A program made the position numbers and the translations under genes. A stretch of DNA of 31,203 bases, taken from positions 1 through 31,203 of the forward strand of contig CAUDEL010000038.1 of the NCBI GenBank assembly GCA_958448555.1, read 5' to 3'. Below are positions 8,361-14,206 of the stretch, piece by piece. The notes below the pieces were generated by a model. The model searched no databases. It was not told the DNA's origin and was given only the letters and a program-made list of their open reading frames with translations. Each line of letters starts with the position of its first letter. The stretch's first letter is position 1. Source of the stretch: Limiplasma sp958448555 (GTDB taxonomy: Bacteria; Bacillota; Clostridia; Christensenellales; Aristaeellaceae).

Positions 8361-9847
8361 GGCGTCTCCTCCTCTCCGGCGATCAGAACGGCCTCCTTGC
8401 CGTAATACTTTTCCAGCGAGGGCCGCACGTCATATGCCGCATCCGGCGCGATCAAATCGTCCATGAACACATCCGGCACGGCGGTCAGGGGGGAGAGCGT
8501 GACCACGGGCTTCGCGGGGTCGTTCAGCGCCTGCTCGCGCAGGGTCATCTCGGCGTCATACTGCGCGGCCTCACCGCTGAGAATCGAGATCGCCGCGCTG
8601 GGGCCGCTGAGGTTCTGCACGCCGTAGAGCGGCTCGCCTTCGGGCTTGGCGGCCAGACAGCCCAGCGCGAGCGCGCACAGCGCGGCCCCCAGCAGCGCGC
8701 CATAGCCCCGCGCCGTCAGCGAAAGCGCCCCGAGCCTTTGCGCCGCAAAGCCCGCCAGGTAGTACACCGCCAGGAACCACAGCGCCACAAAGCTGACGAA
8801 ATAGGTGTTGACGATACGCCCCGCGCCGATGGAGGCGATGGAGTAGAGCGGCGGAGTCATCTGCGCGCAGTACAGCGCGCCCATCAGCCCCAGCACCAGC
8901 CATGGGTGCGAGAAGCGCCAGGGGCTTTTCTGCGCCGCCCGGTACAGCGCGGGCAGCACCGCCAGCGTGATCGCGATCAGCTCAAGCCGCACATAGGCTC
9001 CCATCTGCGCCACCCCGTAATAGAGCGACTGCAAGACCGCCTTGAACGCCGAGGCCTGATACCCGATCACCCCCGCGCGCACCGCGTTGCCAGGCGCGGA
9101 CATGCTGTAGACAAAGCAGATCAGCAACAGGGCCGTCAGGCCCAGAAAGCGCCAGCGACGCGCATGCCGCACGCGCAGCATCCACACGAGGCACACCGCC
9201 AGCATGCACAGGCCAAACAGCCCGCCGCCGTAGCTTCCGCCGCCCAGGAGCACCATCAGCAGGCACAGCGCCGCCGTCAGCCCCACGGCATGGCCCTTCG
9301 CCCCGGCCAGCCGCACCATCAGCGCGGCGGCCAGCGCCATGAGCGAATAGACGAAGATGTTTCCGATGCCGCCGTTGAACCAGAAAAACGCCTCGCCCAC
9401 GTCGGGCATGAACTGGATCATCAGCGTCACCGCCAGGCACCCCAGCGTCCAGCGGCCCGTGCGGTCCACGCCCAGCCGGCCAAACACCACGGCGAAAAAG
9501 TACAGAAAACACGCGATCATCGCCGTGAGCAGCACAAATGTGCCAAGAAAGTACAACCCTTCCGAAAAAACGCCGGGCTGCACGTTGCTCAGCAGCGTGC
9601 CCGTATAGGTGCCCTGCCAGTTCTCCCGCGTCCAGCGCGCGCTTTCCCAGGCGGCGGACAGCACCGCGCCCAGCGTCCCCTCCTGCGTCCACGCCTGATG
9701 CACGCCCGCGGAAAAGCCGTAGTCGTCATAGTAGGGATGATTGGAAAAGGAGATGGCGTACAACGGCAGCGTCCCCACCACAAGCGCCGCCACGCTCAGC
9801 CAAAGAAGGGCGCGCCTGAGCGTGGACACCTCCGCGGACCTTTTCAT
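8357..9847 (-). CDS. Polytopic membrane protein, GT-C/DUF6056-like (copy 1), first gene of operon
   Basis: 496 residues from MKRSAEVSTLRRALL. The frame reaches an upstream ATG at 9877, but a strong GAGGAGG sits just before the ATG at 9847, so the shorter form is chosen. The layout matches the downstream paralogue: one N-terminal membrane segment, then NHPYYDDYGFS, GTYTGTLLSNVQPGVF, GEAFFWFNGGIGN, many membrane segments, and a hydrophilic tail with QYDAEMTLREQALNDP corresponding to AYDAAMDARDDAMNDP in the other copy. The conserved YDD in the first outside loop fits a GT-C glycosyltransferase-like active site, but this is not proof. It is the promoter-proximal gene of the acyl/envelope operon. 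Confidence 0.8.
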   Translation of the reverse strand: MKRSAEVSTLRRALLWLSVAALVVGTLPLYAISFSNHPYYDDYGFSAGVHQAWTQEGTLGAVLSAAWESARWTRENWQGTYTGTLLSNVQPGVFSEGLYFLGTFVLLTAMIACFLYFFAVVFGRLGVDRTGRWTLGCLAVTLMIQFMPDVGEAFFWFNGGIGNIFVYSLMALAAALMVRLAGAKGHAVGLTAALCLLMVLLGGGSYGGGLFGLCMLAVCLVWMLRVRHARRWRFLGLTALLLICFVYSMSAPGNAVRAGVIGYQASAFKAVLQSLYYGVAQMGAYVRLELIAITLAVLPALYRAAQKSPWRFSHPWLVLGLMGALYCAQMTPPLYSIASIGAGRIVNTYFVSFVALWFLAVYYLAGFAAQRLGALSLTARGYGALLGAALCALALGCLAAKPEGEPLYGVQNLSGPSAAISILSGEAAQYDAEMTLREQALNDPAKPVVTLSPLTAVPDVFMDDLIAPDAAYDVRPSLEKYYGKEAVLIAGEEETP

Positions 9848-9893
9848 GGCGCCCCCCTCCTCTCTCGTTGGATGCATAGATTACCAAGTTTAG

Positions 9894-9923
9894 ATTATAG
9901 CATGTTTCGCCTGAAAATGCCAC
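9894..9923 (-). promoter_or_regulatory. Extended -10 promoter of the acyl/envelope operon
   Basis: On the minus strand a perfect TATAAT (9894-9899) is preceded by TGC, the extended -10 motif, with GTGGCA (9918-9923, 4 of 6 matches to TTGACA) 18 bases upstream. It lies about 50 bases before the ATG at 9847. Expected to drive the whole minus-strand cluster down to rel. Confidence 0.65.
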
Positions 9924-10036
9924 CCGCCGCGCAGTTTCCTTGCCGCACCCGCGCCGGCCGGCGGCATAGGATAGCGTAGGCGCGCGTCCGTTCCTATTGA
10001 CGCGGCCCCGCTCAAAAAAGAAAGGAGCGTCAAGCC

Positions 10037-10531
10037 ATGATGATCGACCCGCCCGCCACCCCCGGCGGAAGCGCTGAAACCCTGCCCACGCCCGCCCTGC
10101 CGGACATCAATCAGCCCGCCTCTCCCGGCCCGGGCCCGGACGGCCTGCCCACGCCTTCCCTGCCCAGCCAGCCGCAGATCACCTGCCCCGGCAACTTCTG
10201 TTGTCCCGCGGGCTACACCGCCGCCACCGTTGGCCGTGGCCAAAACTTTACCGACCTTCTGCTCCTCCACAACGTATCCTATCAGGCCCTGCGCGCGGCC
10301 AACCCGAGCCTGTCCGTCACCCGTCCGCAGGCCGGAACGCGCTACTGCGTGCCGCCCTCCGGCAGCCGCCGCCTGTGCCCGACGGGCAGCTATAGCCATA
10401 TCATGGGTACGGGCGAAAACCTCTACACCCTCGCGCAGTCGCTGGGCGTGGCGCCCGGCGCGCTGCTGCTGGTCAACACCTCGCTCGCCCCCGGCGACTT
10501 CATTCCCGGCCGGGTGGTGTGCGTCACCTAA
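10037..10531 (+). CDS. Small protein with two LysM-like domains and a proline-rich N-terminus
   Basis: 164 residues. After a Pro/Gly-rich head (1-48) containing two similar LPTPALP/LPTPSLP segments come two LysM-like modules: about 55-107 (FTDLLLLHNVSYQALRAANP, then GTRYCVPP) and about 113-164 (GENLYTLAQSLGVAPGALLLVN, then GRVVCVT). LysM domains bind N-acetylglucosamine-containing glycans such as peptidoglycan. Each module has cysteines near its edges (CPGNFCCP, YCVPP, RRLCP, VVCVT), which may form disulphides. There is no signal peptide, so the protein may act inside the cell, for example in spore coat or cortex assembly as other LysM proteins of spore formers do. The ATG follows AAAGGAG. 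It converges with the FAD oxidoreductase across the repeat element downstream. Confidence 0.85.
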   Translation: MMIDPPATPGGSAETLPTPALPDINQPASPGPGPDGLPTPSLPSQPQITCPGNFCCPAGYTAATVGRGQNFTDLLLLHNVSYQALRAANPSLSVTRPQAGTRYCVPPSGSRRLCPTGSYSHIMGTGENLYTLAQSLGVAPGALLLVNTSLAPGDFIPGRVVCVT

Positions 10532-10536
10532 ACAAA

Positions 10537-10564
10537 GCGGCCCGCGCAATCCGCGCGGGCCGTC
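10537..10564 (+). terminator. Left copy of terminator hairpin (28-nt direct repeat)
   Basis: A perfect 10-bp stem CGGCCCGCGC / GCGCGGGCCG with loop AATCC (10538-10562) follows the LysM stop. The same 28 bases recur exactly at 10983-11010. The plus strand has no T-run here (TCAGCGTG follows); the T-rich tail lies after the right copy. Confidence 0.85.
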
Positions 10565-10659
10565 AGCGTGTCGAAAAAGCTCGCCTGCGGCGATCTTTTC
10601 CGCCAAATGCTTAAGAAATGTTTGCGCCCAGGGGGCGCAAACTCCCCGCCCGCCCGGCA

Positions 10660-10782
10660 CCGGAGGGAAGCGTCAGCCCTGTGGGCTGTTGCCACCGAAG
10701 GTGGCAAAGCGACCCGAAGGTGGGGAGCGAAACGAGCAGAGGGTGCGGGTAGCACCCTCTGTGAAGATTGAGCGACCGGGGA
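10660..10782. repeat. 123-nt structured insert A
   Basis: The insert sits in the loop of the CGCCCGGC/GCCGGGCG stem of the host element and is absent from the copy at 21741. It folds into three hairpins: CAGCCC-tgt-GGGCTG, TTGCCACC-gaa-GGTGGCAA, and AGAGGGTGC-gggta-GCACCCTCT. Insert B has the same order and spacing with compensatory changes in the first and third stems. Confidence 0.8.
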
Positions 10783-10813
10783 AAGCCGGGCGATACGAAT
10801 CCACTTTGGAGGG

Positions 10814-10936
10814 GGACGGAGGGAAGCGTGTGCCCTGTGGGCACTTGCCACCGAAGGTGGCAAAGCGACCCGGAGGAGTCAACCGAAACGAGCGGTGGGC
10901 GCGGCCAGCGCCCGCCGCGATGATTGAGGTTGCGGA
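10814..10936. repeat. 123-nt structured insert B
   Basis: The same length as insert A, and inserted between GGAGGG and CCTGCGGG of the fourth host stem. Hairpins: GTGCCC-tgt-GGGCAC, TTGCCACC-gaa-GGTGGCAA (identical to A), and GGTGGGCGC-ggcca-GCGCCCGCC. Relative to A, five base pairs change on both sides, so pairing is kept while sequence drifts. The linker AAACGAGC and the following GATTGAG are shared. Confidence 0.8.
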
Positions 10937-10982
10937 CCTGCGGGCCCTCCAAACCTCCCGGAAAGTGTTTGTCAGCAGTCTG

Positions 10983-11010
10983 GCGGCCCGCGCAATCCGC
11001 GCGGGCCGTC
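10983..11010 (-). terminator. Right copy of terminator hairpin (28-nt direct repeat)
   Basis: An exact repeat of 10537-10564. It is followed on the plus strand by TCCTTTTCCTTG, so it can end plus-strand transcripts. For the minus-strand oxidoreductase it comes 12 bases after the stop but is followed by CCAGACTGC, not a T-run; the far hairpin at 10537, followed on that strand by CTTTGTTTA, has the tail. Deleting one repeat and the element restores one ordinary bidirectional terminator. Confidence 0.8.
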
Positions 11011-11021
11011 CTTTTCCTTGT

Positions 11022-12440
11022 TTAGCTGTCCAGGCGGCGGGCCACCTCGTCGGCTACGACCATGCCGCTCACGCCCGCCTGCATCAGGCCGCGCGTGATG
11101 CCCGCGCCGTCGCCCGCGGCGAACAGGCCCTTGATGGCCGTCTCCATGCGGTTGTCCACGAGCACCTTGCTGGAATAGAACTTGACCTCCACGCCGTAGA
11201 GCAGCGTATTCTGGCTATAGAGGCCGGGGGCCAGATGGTCAAAGGCCTTAAGCGCCTCGACGATGCTGGTCAGGTGCCGCGCGGGCAGGACGAAGCTCAG
11301 ATCGCCCGGCACGGCGGTGGAGAGGGTGGGAATGGTGGTGGACTTGGCCAGACGCTTCACGTCCGTGCGGCGGCCCTTGAGCAGATCCCCAAGGCGCTGG
11401 ACCATGATGGGACCGCCGGTGAGCATGTTGCCCAACTGGGCGATGTAGCGTCCGTACTCGATGGGCTGGTTGAACGGCTCGGTGAACTGCGTGGACACCA
11501 GCATGGCGAAGTTGGTGTTGCCGGTGCGCTTTTCCGGGTCCTCATAGCTGTGGCCGTTGACCACGGCGATGCCGCCCTCGTAGTACTCCTGGCTCACCTC
11601 TCCGCCGGGGTTCATGCAGAAGGTGCGCACCTTGTTTTCGTAGGTGTCGCTGTAGTAGACCAGCTTGGCCTCGTAGAGGTCGCGGGTCAGGTGGTCCATG
11701 ATGGCGTTGGGCACCTCGACGCGCACGCCGATGTCTACCTCGTTGTTCTGCGTGCGAAGCCCCAGCTTGCTCACGGTTTCGGACAGCCACTGCGCGCCGC
11801 CGCGACCGGGAGCCGTCACCACGTAAGGGGCGTAGACGATTTCCGGCTCGTGCCCGCGCTGGTGGATCTTCACGCCCGTCACCTTGCCCCCCTCGCAGAG
11901 GATATCCTCGGCGCTGGTCAGCTCCAGAAAGGTGGTGTTGGTCTGATTGACGAGGTAGTCGTGCATCGCGCCCAGCACAGGCCCCGCGTTTTCCGTGCCC
12001 AGGTGGCGCACCGGGCAGGGCACCAGGCGGATGTTGTGGCGGCTGGCCTCGTAGGCGATCTCGTCTACGCGGCTGTTGTTGAGGCCGTGGACGGTCTTGC
12101 TGGCGCCGAAGCGCAGGTAGATGTCGTCGGCGCGGTGGATGTAATCCATGGCGCGCTTGTGGCCGATGTAGTCGCTCACATGGCCGCCCACCTCGTCGCT
12201 CAGCGACAGCTTGCCGTCGGAAAACGCGCCCGCGCCCGCCCAGCCATGCACGATGGCGCAGGGGTCGCAGTGCTTGCACTGTCCGTCGATGCGCGCCGGG
12301 CACGCGCGGTGGGAGATCGCCCGGCCCGTGTCCACGATGAGCACACGGCTCTGCGGCCGCTTCTGCGCCATCTCCAGCGCGGCGAAGATACCCGCCGGGC
12401 CCGCGCCGATGATGATAAAATCAAATTTCTTGTTTTCCAT
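11022..12440 (-). CDS. FAD-dependent oxidoreductase, COG2509-like
   Basis: 472 residues. An N-terminal dinucleotide-binding motif FIIIGAGPAGIFAALEMA (~8-25) is followed by a cysteine pattern CPARIDGQCKHCDPC and GWAGAGAFSDGKLSLS, both typical of the uncharacterised FAD-dependent dehydrogenases grouped as COG2509. A second GxG-like segment VVTAPGRGGAQW is present. The C-terminus GLFAAGDGAGITRGLMQAGVSGMVVA is the usual FAD-contacting end. The cytosolic substrate is unknown. The ATG follows GGAGGAGACAGCGC, 15 bases after trpS, so it is the last gene of the operon that starts at 18142. Family assignment is good; the reaction is not known. Confidence 0.87.
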   Translation of the reverse strand: MENKKFDFIIIGAGPAGIFAALEMAQKRPQSRVLIVDTGRAISHRACPARIDGQCKHCDPCAIVHGWAGAGAFSDGKLSLSDEVGGHVSDYIGHKRAMDYIHRADDIYLRFGASKTVHGLNNSRVDEIAYEASRHNIRLVPCPVRHLGTENAGPVLGAMHDYLVNQTNTTFLELTSAEDILCEGGKVTGVKIHQRGHEPEIVYAPYVVTAPGRGGAQWLSETVSKLGLRTQNNEVDIGVRVEVPNAIMDHLTRDLYEAKLVYYSDTYENKVRTFCMNPGGEVSQEYYEGGIAVVNGHSYEDPEKRTGNTNFAMLVSTQFTEPFNQPIEYGRYIAQLGNMLTGGPIMVQRLGDLLKGRRTDVKRLAKSTTIPTLSTAVPGDLSFVLPARHLTSIVEALKAFDHLAPGLYSQNTLLYGVEVKFYSSKVLVDNRMETAIKGLFAAGDGAGITRGLMQAGVSGMVVADEVARRLDS

Positions 12441-12455
12441 GCGCTGTCTCCTCCG

Positions 12456-13469
12456 TCATTTCAGGCGCTCGGCAAATCCGATCTTGCGCTGCACCTTGCG
12501 CAGGGTGCGCAGGGCCATGCGGTTGGCGATCTCGGCATTTTCCTTAAGCACGCCCTGCAAATAGGCCTTGTCGGCCATCAGCCGCCTGTGCTCGCTTTGC
12601 AGGGGGGCGAGGGTTTCGATCACACATTCGCTCACGCGGTCCTTGAGCTTTCCGTAGCCCTGGCCTTGCAATTCCGCCGCCGCCTCCTCCACGCTCTGCC
12701 CGGTCAGCGCCGCGATGATGCTGAGCAGGTTGCTCACGCCCGGCTTGTTTACCGGGTCGAAGCGGATGTCCGCCTCCGAGTCGGTCACGGCGCGCCTGAC
12801 CTTGCGGCGGATGGCGTCGGGCGGGTCGAGCAGGGAGATGAAGGTGTCCTCGGGGTCGGACTTGCTCATCTTGCGCGTGGGCTCCTGCAGGCTCATGATG
12901 CGGCTGCCCACCTTGCCGAAGTACCCTTCGGGCACGGTGAACACGTCGCCGTAGACGCCGTTGAAGCGCTGGGCGATGTCGCGCGTCAATTCCAGATGCT
13001 GCTTCTGGTCCGCGCCGATGGGCACCAGGTCCGTCTGGTAGAGCAGAATGTCGGCGGCCATCAGCGTAGGATACGTAAACAGGCCCGCGTTGATGTTATC
13101 GGCGTGCTTCTGCGCCTTGTCCTTGAACTGGGTCATGCGCTGCAATTCTCCCATGTAGGTGAAGCAGTTGAGGATCCAGGCCAGCTCCGCGTGGGCGCTG
13201 ACGTGGCTCTGGCAGTAGATGACGTTCTTTTGGGGGTCCAGGCCGCAGGCGATGTAGATGGCGGCCAGCTCCAGGCAACGGCGGCGCAGGGCCGCGGGGT
13301 CCTGGCGCACGGTGATGGCGTGCATGTCCACCACGCAGTAGATGCACTGGTAATCATCCTCCAGGAGCTTAAAATTGCGCAGGGCGCCGATATAGTTGCC
13401 CAGCGTCAGCGTGCCGGAGGGCTGGATGCCGGAAAAGATGATCTTCTTGGTTTCGGCGGACGTATCCAT
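12456..13469 (-). CDS. trpS: Tryptophanyl-tRNA synthetase
   Basis: 337 residues, the normal length for bacterial TrpRS. Class I signatures are clear: PSGTLTLGNYIGA (~17-29; the TLGN tetrapeptide is the HIGH equivalent), GADQKQHLELTRDIAQRFN in the tryptophan/ATP pocket, and RKMSKSDPE (KMSKS). It charges tRNA-Trp in the cytoplasm. The ATG follows AAAGGAGGAAGGCCCC. The gene lies 22 bases after the small transporter pair and ahead of the FAD oxidoreductase. There is no room for a T-box leader in front of it, so it appears to be expressed by read-through from the upstream operon. Confidence 0.97.
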   Translation of the reverse strand: MDTSAETKKIIFSGIQPSGTLTLGNYIGALRNFKLLEDDYQCIYCVVDMHAITVRQDPAALRRRCLELAAIYIACGLDPQKNVIYCQSHVSAHAELAWILNCFTYMGELQRMTQFKDKAQKHADNINAGLFTYPTLMAADILLYQTDLVPIGADQKQHLELTRDIAQRFNGVYGDVFTVPEGYFGKVGSRIMSLQEPTRKMSKSDPEDTFISLLDPPDAIRRKVRRAVTDSEADIRFDPVNKPGVSNLLSIIAALTGQSVEEAAAELQGQGYGKLKDRVSECVIETLAPLQSEHRRLMADKAYLQGVLKENAEIANRMALRTLRKVQRKIGFAERLK

Positions 13470-13491
13470 GGGGCCTTCCTCCTTTGAGGTG

Positions 13492-13830
13492 TTACAAAGT
13501 CAGCGTGAGCACGATGCCCACGATGATGAGCAGGTTGCCGATCAGGCGGCGCGGGGTGATCTTCTCCCTGAGGAACCACCAGCTCAGCAGCATCACATAG
13601 ATGTAGCTGGAGGCCTCCAGGATGCTGGCCACGGTCAGTTCCAGCGTGCGCAGCGCCACCACGTTAAGCAGCATGCAGCCGAAGAACAGCGCGTAGGCCG
13701 ATATCACGGGGGCGTTGAGATAGGCGCGCACACCCGTGTAGCGGGGGTTGTCGGCGGTCTTTTTGAGGATGAGCTGGCTCACCGCCGAAAGCAGGGGCGT
13801 AACGAGGTAGATGATGACGCCGCTATTCAT
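13492..13830 (-). CDS. EamA/SMR-like small transporter subunit 1
   Basis: 112 residues with four predicted membrane helices, starting MNSGVIIYLVTPLLSAVSQLILKKTAD. SQLILKK in helix 1 and SYIYVMLLSWWFLREKITPRRLIGNLLIIVGIVLT at the end match half-size EamA/small-multidrug-resistance transporters, including ArnE/ArnF flippases of lipid-linked aminoarabinose. It overlaps the preceding 127-residue partner by 8 bases, and the two probably form an antiparallel heterodimer equal to one full EamA protein. The substrate is unknown; a lipid-linked sugar is one option given the sugar-related flavoprotein at the start of this operon. Confidence 0.78.
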   Translation of the reverse strand: MNSGVIIYLVTPLLSAVSQLILKKTADNPRYTGVRAYLNAPVISAYALFFGCMLLNVVALRTLELTVASILEASSYIYVMLLSWWFLREKITPRRLIGNLLIIVGIVLTLTL

Positions 13831-14206
13831 GATCCGTCACCACGAGCGTCACTCCGGCCAGCACCACCACAAGGCCGGCCGCCTTTCCCCATGTAAGCGA
13901 TTCGCCAATCACAAGCACCCCGGCCAGCGCCGTCCACAGCGTGCATATGCCCTTGTTGCTGTAGGCGAAGCTCAGCGGCATGCGCCGCAGGACGTGCTGC
14001 CACAAAAACGAATACGCAAACAGCGTCACAACCTCCGCCGCAAGGAACGCCAGCGTCATGCCCGCATCCTCCGCCGCCAGCCGCATCCCCGCCAGCTTTC
14101 CCAGCACGCTGGCCACGGCGTACAGCAGAAGCGTAGCGTGCAGCAGCAGCAGGTCTGGGACCTTGATCCCAGCCATCTGTACCGTTTCTTTCCTTCCCTT
14201 GTTCAT
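13823..14206 (-). CDS. EamA/SMR-like small transporter subunit 2
   Basis: 127 residues, four predicted membrane helices. The C-terminal half reads SFAYSNKGICTLWTALAGVLVIGESLTWGKAAGLVVVLAGV, the usual EamA helix 3-4 pattern with a conserved Glu before the last helix (GES). The ATG at 14206 overlaps the recJ stop (AATGA). An internal ATG, Met11, is a possible alternative start; GGAG lies 8 bases before the first. Paired with the downstream 112-residue protein as a likely heterodimer. Confidence 0.78.
   Translation of the reverse strand: MNKGRKETVQMAGIKVPDLLLLHATLLLYAVASVLGKLAGMRLAAEDAGMTLAFLAAEVVTLFAYSFLWQHVLRRMPLSFAYSNKGICTLWTALAGVLVIGESLTWGKAAGLVVVLAGVTLVVTDHE

Larger units (their letters stand above)
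10563..10982. repeat. Hairpin-chain intergenic element, copy 1 (with two inserts)
   Basis: This non-coding element fills the gap between two convergent genes. It starts TCAGCGTGTCGAAAAAG and ends TTTGTCAGCAGTCTG; its two ends are imperfect inverted repeats of pattern TCAGNNTGNNGANAAA. Stems along it: TCGCC-tgc-GGCGA (10581-10593), TTTGCGCC/GGCGCAAA (10621-10641), CGCCCGGC/GCCGGGCG (split by insert A) and GGAGGGCC/GGCCCTCC (split by insert B). The first ~97 bases match the copy at 21741 with about ten differences by hand alignment, and the last ~45 match almost exactly. Removing the two 123-base inserts gives essentially the 21741 copy. No ribosome site or plausible protein is seen. It resembles REP/BIME elements in location and structure, not in sequence. 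Confidence 0.85.

Noticed and set aside
10563..10982. Insertion sequence with transposase remnant
   Set aside because: No open frame resembles a transposase; conserved parts are stems, with changes that keep pairing, not codons.
10537..11010. CRISPR-like direct repeats
   Set aside because: Only two repeats, each a terminator palindrome, with a 418-nt gap that is itself a structured element; no array and no cas gene.
10230..13487. 1085-codon open frame on the plus strand
   Set aside because: Runs antisense through trpS and the FAD oxidoreductase and across the repeat element; an artefact of GC-rich DNA, with no domain or ribosome site.
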